Source of the DNA: Stentor coeruleus | Taxonomy: Eukaryota; Ciliophora; Heterotrichea; Heterotrichida; Stentoridae | Assembly (NCBI GenBank): GCA_001970955.1 | Contig: MPUH01000526.1 | Location: 1 to 47,989, forward strand | DNA: 47,989 nucleotides | Direction of reading: 5' to 3' | Shown here: positions 36,238 through 45,500 of the stretch, in pieces | Numbering within the stretch: the first letter of the stretch is position 1 | How the letters are laid out: each line of letters begins with the position of its first letter | Translations under genes and position numbers: made by a program | The notes under the pieces: generated by a model | The model's input: only the letters and a program-made list of their open reading frames with translations | Told to the model about the DNA's origin: nothing | Database searches by the model: none

Positions 36238-38838
36238 TTAAACTACTCTAAGCATCTTAACTTTAGCTTCCCCACGTAAGCCAAGACAAATATCATAAAT
36301 CCTCTTAAGCAAAATCGAAACTTGCGACTCATCCAAACATACATAAACCTTTTGTAACACCATATAAAACTTTAAAAGCACTTCAAACCCAGCATCATCA
36401 ATAGTCTTCATCTGACCACATTCAGTCACAAAATTCAACAATTCCTCAATAACCGTACTCATCATCGTCAATTGTTCTTCTTTAAAGTTAGCATTTCCAG
36501 ACATGAGTTTGTCATTCGAATCGACTCTAAATATTTTCAACGGCAATTTTAATTGGGTTTGTGAGGACAAATACCATAAAATACTAATAAAAAGTCTCAA
36601 CTTAAGTCTTTCAAATCTTTTATTCAAAGAAGTAAGAGCATTAATAAGTCCATGTGCCGGTAAGAAAAATCCTGAACTGGAACCTGGGTTATCAGGTAAT
36701 AAAACAAGTTGGCCAATAAGTGTATGTAAACAATCTTCGACCTGAGGCAATTCATCATCTTCAGCAAGATCAGGTATTCTAGCTATAGCTGTTTTAATCA
36801 ATGATTCAGCTTCCCCAATTAAATTATTAACCAAAGCAACCTGTGAAGCAAGAATAAAAAGCTTAAATTGTTTCATATTATCATCAATAGATGGTATCGT
36901 TATATGAGCATACGAAACACAAGCTTTCAAAAAGGCATGGGTTTTAAAATTATGCTTTCCTGATACAAGTTTATGAGCTTTCATTGATATGTCTAACACT
37001 GAGTTCACAAGTGTTTCAGTAACTTCATCAAATTGTATAAATGAAGACCTTGCTTCAGTCAAAACAGTCAAATGCTGTTCAAGGTTGTTACCAAAATGTA
37101 AATTCCTAACAAATTTGCATATAAGATTTGATACTCTGGCTATTAAATCAGGGTTACTTTCAGCTCCATCAAGACTATCATGAACAACTCTTGTTATAGT
37201 AAACAACGCATGGATCATCAAAGGATTTGAAATCGCAACTTTAACTTCTTCTCTAGCAAAAGTATCAATAATTTTATTGCAAAGTTCTGTTTTCTTCTGT
37301 GGAGTTACTTCATCTAATAATGGTAAAAATTGTTCTAATGATATAAGCATACTTAAATCCCTAGCATTTGATATCAGCACATTCATTATTTCACTAACAT
37401 GTGAAGTCCAGTCTTTTTTCATTTTGTCTTCACGAAGATGAGATAAGATATCTTTAAGAAGTATATCAATTTGTTGTATACCGAATTTTTTAAAGAACAA
37501 TTGTAAGAAATTCATTGAAGCTTTTAGATAAACTTTTATGTTCCATTTGCCGTTTTCTGATATTTCGATCCATAAGCGGTTTATGATTTTCATAGAGTTT
37601 TCATCTATAGAACTGTTTAAGTAAGCTTTAGCTAAAGCTCCTGAAATCTCCATTCGGTCTGAAGCATTTTTAAGTCCACTAATAAGATCTAAAAAATAGT
37701 TGACATTAGGCAAAATATACTCGGTTGGGTATTCTTCAATAATAATTCTTAATATATCCCCTCGATATTCAATAACCCCTTGAAGGCGTTCAATAAGTTT
37801 AAACAGTTCATCTTTACTACTTGAAAGAGCTGTACAATAAAATATCCAAGATAAAGCTGGAGTACACAATTCATAATGTTCAGGTAAAATCCCTATAAGA
37901 CATTGGCATAAATCTTCTAATAAGATTATAAGAAAGCTTTTATCTCCTATTCCTAATGATATAACTTGTTTCGCTAAGTACATTCCTGCATAACAAGCCA
38001 TTACTGGACTTCCAATGCCTCTTATTTGTTGTGAAATTCTCACAAGAACTTTAGAATGTTCATCGTCCCAAAGGAATTTGTAGTTTTTTATTAAAGACAT
38101 TTCGACATAAAGTCTTGGTTGAAGTTCTCTAATACATGATATTTTTAAAAGCCAATTTAAAGCTGTTTCTTTTGACTGTTCATTTACTTCATTGGAATCA
38201 AAATTTACTACATCTTTTTTCCCTTCAAAAGCTATGGCGATCAAACGAGTGTATACAAGATAGCCGAAATGGTCAAGCATTTCTGTGATTGACATAAAGA
38301 CAGCTGGGTAGTATGTTTGGGTTTGAACATCTCTGAGCATTTTGGTTGATTGGATTGCTAGTTTTAAGGTTTTGACTCGATCATTTTGGTTCCAGGCTTG
38401 CTCCATTTCTTTAGTTAAAAGGTTGATATGCGCTAGAAATTCTTTATGAGAAAGGTAGGAGATTTCGTTGCCTTTTTTTTTATTGTCTTTTTCGAGGAGT
38501 TCTAGTCTAGAAAAAGTCTGAGGAACGGGTTTTGGATCATCATCAGCATCAGAGTAGATTTTGAAAGCTTCAGTACTGGCAAACTTTTTAGAGGTTATGC
38601 TGCTTAAGGAGTTCCAGTATTCCACAGGATCATCTTTAGGCAAAGGGGCATACTCTTCAACAACAACCCTTTTTTTCTCCTTTCGCAGAAAATTCAAAGG
38701 ATCACTCATGTCTGATACTATTGCTTTTGCAGAACCGCCAAGTAAGGGATGAGATGATGCTGCTGAAAGTTTGATCTGAGCTTTTGAAGTTTCTAATGCA
38801 TAGTTTCTTTTACGAAGCGCCCAGCTTGTAATATCCAT
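36238..38838 (-). CDS. VPS35L: VPS35L, retriever complex subunit (VPS35-like)
   Basis: An 866-residue helical-solenoid protein of the VPS35L (C16orf62) type. With VPS26C and VPS29 it forms retriever, which recycles membrane proteins from endosomes. It is told from retromer VPS35 by family segments: the N-terminal WALRKRNYALE and SDPLNFLRKEKK; YLSHKEFLAHINLLTKEMEQ; KTLKLAIQSTKMLRD; the block KETALNWLLKISCIRELQPR then LYVEMSLIKNYKF; RISQQIRGIGSPVMACYAGM; and a C-terminal FRVDSNDKLMSGNANF. Human VPS35L is somewhat longer. Single exon, ATG at 38838, TAA stop. It shares an 88-bp divergent promoter with the polo-like kinase gene. Confidence 0.88.
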   Translation of the reverse strand: MDITSWALRKRNYALETSKAQIKLSAASSHPLLGGSAKAIVSDMSDPLNFLRKEKKRVVVEEYAPLPKDDPVEYWNSLSSITSKKFASTEAFKIYSDADDDPKPVPQTFSRLELLEKDNKKKGNEISYLSHKEFLAHINLLTKEMEQAWNQNDRVKTLKLAIQSTKMLRDVQTQTYYPAVFMSITEMLDHFGYLVYTRLIAIAFEGKKDVVNFDSNEVNEQSKETALNWLLKISCIRELQPRLYVEMSLIKNYKFLWDDEHSKVLVRISQQIRGIGSPVMACYAGMYLAKQVISLGIGDKSFLIILLEDLCQCLIGILPEHYELCTPALSWIFYCTALSSSKDELFKLIERLQGVIEYRGDILRIIIEEYPTEYILPNVNYFLDLISGLKNASDRMEISGALAKAYLNSSIDENSMKIINRLWIEISENGKWNIKVYLKASMNFLQLFFKKFGIQQIDILLKDILSHLREDKMKKDWTSHVSEIMNVLISNARDLSMLISLEQFLPLLDEVTPQKKTELCNKIIDTFAREEVKVAISNPLMIHALFTITRVVHDSLDGAESNPDLIARVSNLICKFVRNLHFGNNLEQHLTVLTEARSSFIQFDEVTETLVNSVLDISMKAHKLVSGKHNFKTHAFLKACVSYAHITIPSIDDNMKQFKLFILASQVALVNNLIGEAESLIKTAIARIPDLAEDDELPQVEDCLHTLIGQLVLLPDNPGSSSGFFLPAHGLINALTSLNKRFERLKLRLFISILWYLSSQTQLKLPLKIFRVDSNDKLMSGNANFKEEQLTMMSTVIEELLNFVTECGQMKTIDDAGFEVLLKFYMVLQKVYVCLDESQVSILLKRIYDICLGLRGEAKVKMLRVV

Positions 38839-38926
38839 TATTAGATTACTAGAATACTTAAATTACATTAGTATTGGCACAAATGCTAAATAGCTTAAAA
38901 CTATAAATACAAGTTATTGAATATAA
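38839..38926. promoter_or_regulatory. 88-bp bidirectional promoter region
   Basis: Only 88 bp lie between the start codons of VPS35L (minus) and the polo-like kinase (plus), so both core promoters and 5' UTRs must fit here. The region is AT-rich and contains actataaataca near 38899, a TATA-like string about 25 bp before the kinase ATG. Whether it acts as a TATA box is inference. Confidence 0.5.
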
Positions 38927-40564
38927 ATGGATGAGTACATTATTGAACAGACTATAACAAAAAGCACAGGTGAAAAAATCACAAAACAATATGCCAAAGG
39001 AAGACTTCTTGGTAAAGGTTCAGATACAGAAGTCTTTGAAGTAGTCAGTCTTGAAAACAAAAAGCAATATGCAGCCAAAATATACTCAAAAGCGAAACTT
39101 AAAAGTGGCAAGCTAAAGCAAAGACTAAAAACCGAAATACGAATCCAAACAAAACTTTCTCATCCAAACATCCTAAAATTCGAAAACTTCTTTGAAGACA
39201 CAGAAAACATTTATGTCTTAGTCGAGTTGTGTTCTAATAAAAATCTTTTTGAACTTTTACGTAGAAGAAAAAGGCTTACTGAAATGGAAGCCCAATGTTA
39301 TATTTCACAGCTTATTTCAGCATTAAAATATCTTCATAGTCAAAAGATAATCCATCGAGATTTGCGTCTAAACAACCTTTTTCTAACAGAAAAACTTGAG
39401 TTAAAAGTTGGGGATTTCGTTTATGCAACCAAAGTCGAGTTTGAGGGAGAAAGAAAAAAAAGTATTTGTGGGACACCCAATTTCATGGCCCCAGAAGTTA
39501 TCAATGGTTCCCATTCATATGAAGCAGATATCTGGAGTATAGGAATAGTCCTTTACACAATCCTATTAGGTAAACCCCCATTTCATACAGACAACTCTCA
39601 AAAAACATATTCAAAAATAAAATCAGGGCATTTCTCATATCCAGAAGGTTGTTCAATATCAGACTCAGCAAAAGAACTCATAAACCGTATTTTAATAGTC
39701 GATTTTTCATCAAGACCATCCTTAGACCAAATATTAGAAAGTGACTTTTTTCATCAAGGCTATCAAGTTCCAAAACTCATGAACTTATCAACATTAGTAG
39801 CTCCACCTTCTGAACCTAGAGAAGCTAAAGATATGCAAGAATATAAAGAAACAAAAGAAACAAGAGAATTAAAGGAAACTAAGGACATAAGGGTAAATAC
39901 AAAGAGGAATTCAGTGCCGAAAAAAACTGAAAAATTAACAGCTGAGCAGTTTAAAGCTAATGTAAAAATGACTGGGAATATTTTTACAGGCCATGGTGCT
40001 GATGGGGAAATTTATGTTAAAAAATGGATTGATTATACTCCGAAATATGGACTAGGGTATTTGATGTCTAATGGGAATTGTGGGGTTTCATTTATAGACT
40101 CAACGAGGATGATATTAAATGCTGGGACTTCACAATTTTTTTATATGGATAAAGGGAATACTGCAGATAAGCCTCTGATAACTGAGTATAATATTAATGA
40201 ATACCCTGATGAACTTAAGAAAAAAGTTAGTTTGTTGCAATATTTAAAAAATTATCTTGAGGCTGATACTGAGGTTAATGTAGAAGAAAGTGATGGAAAA
40301 CTCCCGATTTATTTGAAAAAGTGGATTGCCACAAGGCATGCATTGGTTTTTAGGCTTTCAAGTAGGTTGGTGCAGGTCAATTTTATGGACCATACTGAAA
40401 TTACTATAAGCTGCGATATGAGGGTTATAACATTTGTTAATCGTAAAGGAGAGAAATATAAAGTTCCTTTATTTAAAGCATTGCAAGGGAATAATGAAGA
40501 TGTGATTAGAAGAATAAAATATGCACGTGATGCTCTTAGTCATATGATTAAATTTAAGATTTAG
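38927..40564 (+). CDS. Polo-like kinase with altered DFG and phosphopeptide pincer
   Basis: A 545-residue PLK1-type Ser/Thr kinase. The kinase domain is at about residues 22-278: glycine loop LLGKGSDTEVFEV, ATP Lys in AAKIYSKAKL, HRDLRLNN near 143, CGTPNFMAPEV and DIWSIGIVLYTILLGKPPF. Two polo boxes follow a low-complexity Glu/Thr/Lys linker: PB1 about 362-440 (VKKWIDYTPKYGLGYLMSNG) and PB2 about 459-535 (LSSRLVQVNFMDHTEITI). Polo kinases control centriole/basal body and mitotic events. Odd points: the Mg-binding DFG reads DFV (163-165); HRDLK is HRDLR; and in PB2 the pincer H-x-K reads D-H-T-E, keeping His489 but replacing the Lys by Glu491. Catalysis and phosphopeptide binding may both be changed. 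Start and stop are clear. Confidence 0.9.
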   Translation: MDEYIIEQTITKSTGEKITKQYAKGRLLGKGSDTEVFEVVSLENKKQYAAKIYSKAKLKSGKLKQRLKTEIRIQTKLSHPNILKFENFFEDTENIYVLVELCSNKNLFELLRRRKRLTEMEAQCYISQLISALKYLHSQKIIHRDLRLNNLFLTEKLELKVGDFVYATKVEFEGERKKSICGTPNFMAPEVINGSHSYEADIWSIGIVLYTILLGKPPFHTDNSQKTYSKIKSGHFSYPEGCSISDSAKELINRILIVDFSSRPSLDQILESDFFHQGYQVPKLMNLSTLVAPPSEPREAKDMQEYKETKETRELKETKDIRVNTKRNSVPKKTEKLTAEQFKANVKMTGNIFTGHGADGEIYVKKWIDYTPKYGLGYLMSNGNCGVSFIDSTRMILNAGTSQFFYMDKGNTADKPLITEYNINEYPDELKKKVSLLQYLKNYLEADTEVNVEESDGKLPIYLKKWIATRHALVFRLSSRLVQVNFMDHTEITISCDMRVITFVNRKGEKYKVPLFKALQGNNEDVIRRIKYARDALSHMIKFKI

Positions 40565-41157
40565 CAAGTAGGGGTTAATTATAGGATGATGCTTAAGTTT
40601 TGGGGTTTTTTATAATGTTTTTTTTAGTGAAATGTTTTAGGTTTGAATGAAAAGATTAAGTTGGTGGGTAGAAGGGAAACTAAAGTTTGAAAGATTTTTT
40701 ATTAATAAATAATATGTTTATATAAAAAAATACTGAAATCATCTGATGCTTTTTGAATAAGTGTAAGGGTTCTAGAAGTTAATATTTTTAAAGCAATTTA
40801 TATTTTATTTAAGATTTTAAAGATATGTTTTGGGTATAGGGAGAAATTTTGGGGGAAATAAATAAGAAAAGAGCTATGATAATATACATATTATTACCTT
40901 TCAAATAAAATCTTCTAGGATATCAAACCATTATCTAGCATTTACTTTTATTCATATTTCCAAAATAAAATTCAACCTATCCTCCTAATTCTTGAAAAAT
41001 AATTTTTCCCTCACAAAACTTANCCATTATCTAGCATTTACTTTTATTCATATTTCCAAAATAAAATTCAACCTATCCTCCTAATTCCTGAAAAATAATT
41101 TTTCTCTCACAAAACTTCAAAAAATCAACATAATAATCTAACATGAAAAGCCTACAA
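40565..41157. other. Convergent intergenic region with skew reversal and duplication
   Basis: No gene seen. Bases 40561-40680 contain about 34 G and 3 C on the plus strand. After about 40890 the strand turns C-rich and G-poor, matching the G-rich 3' flank of the minus-strand sirtuin read on its own strand. A duplication around N at 41023 is listed separately. Confidence 0.55.
40928..41117. repeat. 94-bp direct duplication separated by one N
   Basis: Copies 40928-41021 and 41024-41117 are nearly identical, with two C/T differences, and flank the N at 41023. Copy 1 ends at the N. It is most likely an unmerged contig overlap, as at 1617 and 31780. Confidence 0.85.
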
Positions 41158-41988
41158 CTAAACATCATCCATTACTGAATCTAATATCTTCAACGCATCT
41201 AATGCTCCCATATGTATTTCAATCGCACTATCTCTTATATCCTTAGTCTCATCAGGATTAATCCTAATTAAATTCGCATTTTTCTTATCAGCCAATCTCT
41301 GACCAAATACCCTAATTCTAGGTAAAGCTTCTCCAGCTCCAATTTCAATAACAGCCATTTTACCTTTTGATTCATTTAATGCATTTTCAAGCCTATCCAT
41401 TTGATCATATGTCCGATTAGATATCCAATCACTATCCCCAAACATTAAAATGTTAGGTCTAGCTAAGCGACCACAGTTTTTGCATATAGGCAAAGGTTCT
41501 TTTGCCCTAAAAGTTGTTGGGTCAAAATTTACAAATTGATTCATTGGCCATATATCAAGACTACAAGTATCTAAGCATTGTAAATAATGGATTGTCCCAT
41601 GACATTCTACAATTTTATCATCAGAAAAGCCAGATTTTGCAAAATGCCCATCAACATTTGATGTATATATAAAATATTCTTTACTGGCAACCCACTTTTT
41701 TAAAATACTATGTCCAGCATGAGGGGTACTTGTTTTATATAAATTGTAACGATGACCGAAGAAACCCCAAGCAAAAGCTGGGTCTTGATAAAACCATGTT
41801 GGATTTGATGCCTCTGGTAATGTTAGCCCTAGTTTCTTCATTGGGGGATATGCTTTCCAGAAACCTTGAGGACCTCGGAAATCGGGAAGTCCGGAGTCTA
41901 CACTCATTCCAGCACCTGCTGTGATCATTATAAAGTCGCTTTGTTTTATAATATCTCTAGCTTTAAGGATTTCTTTAGTAATACTCAT
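41158..41988 (-). CDS. Sir2-family NAD-dependent deacylase (sirtuin)
   Basis: A 276-residue sirtuin. NAD-binding motif GAGMSVDSGLPDFRG at 25-39, then the subgroup signature GPQGFWKAYPP. TSNVDGHF (109-116) stands where most sirtuins have TQNID. The catalytic His130 is in ECHGT. The zinc site is C138-x3-C142 (LQCLDTC) and C169-x2-C172 (CKNCGR), so the first knuckle has three spacer residues instead of two. Later segments (RPNILMFGD and EIGAGEALPRIR) complete the Rossmann fold. The FRGPxGFWKAYP and LQC...C...IW pattern resembles a bacterial-type Sir2 group more than human SIRT1-7. Bacterial origin is possible but unproven, and codon use does not stand out. No targeting peptide is evident. Substrate unknown. 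Confidence 0.9.
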   Translation of the reverse strand: MSITKEILKARDIIKQSDFIMITAGAGMSVDSGLPDFRGPQGFWKAYPPMKKLGLTLPEASNPTWFYQDPAFAWGFFGHRYNLYKTSTPHAGHSILKKWVASKEYFIYTSNVDGHFAKSGFSDDKIVECHGTIHYLQCLDTCSLDIWPMNQFVNFDPTTFRAKEPLPICKNCGRLARPNILMFGDSDWISNRTYDQMDRLENALNESKGKMAVIEIGAGEALPRIRVFGQRLADKKNANLIRINPDETKDIRDSAIEIHMGALDALKILDSVMDDV

Positions 41989-42539
41989 AATTTATATTTT
42001 ATTCTTTGTAAATATTAGATTTAGCAGAGTTTTTTATATTGATAATATAAATCTCAAGACTTATGAAAATTTTCAGTTTTATTTGTTAAGATTCTATAAT
42101 TGATCCCCTCCTTTTTTCAAAAAAGTATTTCTTGGACCTGTTTGAAATGGATCAAAAGAAACTTATAGAAGGGTGCTTCATAAAAATAATCACCTAATTT
42201 TTTTGCCTGTATTACTTTAAGTATACATTTTCCTTGACTAATGCAAAAAAAAATCTATTCTGTATGAAAAGTTTCGTATCGTTCTTCTTCATATTTGAAT
42301 CAACCAGAATGAGATTACTAATAAATCTACGTTTGAAATACTGAGCTATCTAAATATAATTATTTTTTTTTTACTTAAGAAGACAAATTTCTATGCACAA
42401 AACCGAAATATACTTTTTCTATAACTAACTTTTAAGTGTTTAATTAGAAATTAGTATAGGATGTTTTTTGAATTTGTTTTAGTTATTCAAATTTTTCCAT
42501 ATTGATTAGATAACTGTGGTAAATTTTGATCTGATTATA
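41989..42539. other. Divergent intergenic region, nothing recognised
   Basis: No gene seen in 551 bp between the sirtuin start (minus) and the second polycystin-like gene (plus). All frames are interrupted. A TAG at 42507-42509, in frame with the downstream gene, limits its 5' end. Confidence 0.5.
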
Positions 42540-45500
42540 ATGTTTTTTTTAGTATCTCTCATATGTACAGTTTCCTCATTACTAACTTTTAGAGAAGTTA
42601 ATTTTATAGCGATTGATTATGAAATACCAGAGCTTGCTTTGACATTGCAAGATGAAAATCTGAAAGATGTATTAGTTCAAAAAAATTTATTTATTCAGAT
42701 AGACCCAATCCAAAGCATTTACACCTCCCCCACAACAAAATTCATAGGAACTCTAGACATTATTATAGTCAATTCAGTCCCCTTACATTTCAATTTAGCG
42801 ATATCATGTGATGGGTGTGAAATTTATACAATTAGTACGGAATCAAATCCATACTATGAAGGTGAGTTTATGGAATATGAACCAAGTACTTCTACTTTAA
42901 CCATTGATCAAGAAGTTTCAATATATTTTACTGACGAATATGATACTCTATTCGAAGCTTTATATATGATAACTCAAGGGGATTTTGATTATAGTATAAC
43001 GAAAGAATCTGATGGCAGTGGTACCGTAATTGTTAAATTTTTTAGTGAAGGAACAAAGTGTCTACTTTTTTATTTTGATGATGGTGACTATACTGATATT
43101 GGTGAATTTGAGATTACAGTTGAGCAATTATCATTTTCTGTTATAATATTCACTACCGATCTTGTAAAATCTATTTAGGTTTTATTTATTGAAAATCCTC
43201 TTGGCTTTATTTTTAAGGCATACAGTGATTCACAGTTAACAGTCCCATTGCCAGATGTATGCGATATAACTTTGAGTCTCTCACCATCAGTTAGTATTAA
43301 AGGCACAATAACTAAAGCACTTTCAAGCGGCTCTGCTACCTTTTCAGACTTATACATCAGTAATACAGGAGGATATAATTTGGAGATCACTGGGAGTTGC
43401 ATAGATAGTTTCCAATCAAATGAAATAGTTACAATAACCGGTGTTTATTTGATCAAAATTATCATTGTTTCGCCTTATATAAAATTAGGTCAAGAAATTG
43501 AAATAACAGTAGATCTTTCAGGACCTTCTAATACTGATTTTCCCCTTGAAGCCTTAGTTACCCTTGAGTCATCATCTATGGATTTTACTGGGGAAGCAAG
43601 TAAATCAACATCTACTGGAGAAGCTTTGTTTTTGTTAACATTTGAGAGTTTAGGCGATACAACTCTTTCAGCATATACTGATTTAGATTTAGATACTGTT
43701 ACTTTAGTTCCACTTGATGTTCACATAATTGAATCAATGTGCTTAGAAGCTGAAAATGATTTATGTATAACCTGTGTACCTTTAGCAAGTCCTGTTGATG
43801 GAGTCTGTGTTTGCAATGATTTTATTGATGAAGTAGATGATTATTGTGAGAAAAGAGATTGATATCAAGAATATGGAAACGAATGCATAGTACTTTGCTT
43901 TAATAATTTCAATAATTCCGATGTTCAAGGGTATTATAATCAAGACTATACAAGTATTAGCATCGAATTTGAATCAGAAGTAGTTGAAAGTTCAGAATCG
44001 AATTGTACTTCGCGAGTTACTCTTCCTGATTACTTAAATTACTTGTTTAAAGTTTGCAAGTGGAAAAGTTCGACAATAATGGAGCTATATTTCAGCTCTG
44101 TTCTTAACGGAAATGAGTATTTTATAGAACTAGATCCATCCCTTACTCCAGCTCAAGAAAAGTGTAATGATAAAACATTCTATCTCAATTTAACAGTTCC
44201 CTATGTAGAATTACCTATTCCATCTATTAGTTTAGAAGGTCCAGCTACTGAGAATATGATTTGTGGTGATGGTAACATAACTATTTCAAATACTTTAGAC
44301 AGCACTGACTATTCATATCACTGGACAGCAAGCCCTTATAGTGATGATCTAGATACATTTTTAAGTACTATAAATACATATCAAGTGATCATACCAATAG
44401 CTTATGCTCAATTAGGAGATTTTAATGTTACATGCAAAGTAACAAGTTTATTATATAATACATCTGCCACTGATTCTATAGTAGTTGTTATAACAAGCGA
44501 AAGCTTCTTAGTAGTTGATTTTAGCACATCAACTGACATAATAGTTTCTAAATCAGATACAATCTTTATCAAAGGATTAGTAAGCGGTGCATGTGGGATA
44601 AATATTCAAAGTAATCAAACTGAAACTTACAAATGGGAATATATTTCTTCTAACGCATTAAATTTTGATTCAATTCTATTAAACAGTCCAGATCCAAGTG
44701 CCTTACTTATTTTACCAAACACTCTTGAATCTTCTATGGATTATTCTTTTAAACTTACTGCAACACTAGTAGGTACTTCAACTACTGGATTTGGTGAAAT
44801 TAATATTCATGTAAAACCAAGTGATTTAATTATAAGCTTTAGTAAGAATTCAGGAACTATTAGTAAAACTCAAGATCTGACTGTGAAAGCTTCAGTTATT
44901 GATCCAGATTCAACTTCTCCAGAAATAATATATGATTGGAGTTGCTTTGAAGATAGTGAATTATGTAAAAATAGTACGATGGGAGAATTAGAATTTAAAG
45001 GAGATACTGATACTCTTGTAATACCAAAAGATAGTCTAAGAGATGGAGCTCTCTATATGTTTTTATTGACAGCAAACCTTACAAATAAGCAAGGAAATCA
45101 AAGTGTTGAGTTTTATGTAGATGGCCTTGCTCAAGGTGAATTATTTATTCAATTAACTGAAGATAATAATTTGCAAAATATATTTTTGAATGGAATCGCA
45201 GCAGGAATGACTGTTTCAATGTATACTTGGAATATAAATCCAAGCATTTCAGCAAAAATTGAAACAAAATATTCATTTTTCAGTATTCCAAAGAAATATT
45301 TAAGTCCAGCCACTGATTACAATATTTCACTAACTGTAGCCTCAAGTTCAGGAAATCCTTTAACATCATATATTATTTATCATATGCCTGCAGCTCCAGA
45401 TTGTTTAACCCCAGCAATTGATTTCCTAACAACGGACTGGCAGATAGCTGTAACAAAATGCACATCAGATAGTTTATCATTGACATATGAATTTGGATGC

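Noticed and set aside
40012..40564. PLK4/SAK-type assignment of the polo kinase
   Set aside because: The first polo box closely matches the PLK1 type (W-D/Y-x-x-K-Y-G-L-G-Y) and two canonical boxes are present, unlike the cryptic polo box of PLK4.
43860..43862. Removal of the internal TGA by a tiny intron
   Set aside because: No GT...AG of 15 or 16 nt spans the TGA. The nearest GT (in TGTGAG just upstream) gives only lengths unlike the other introns.
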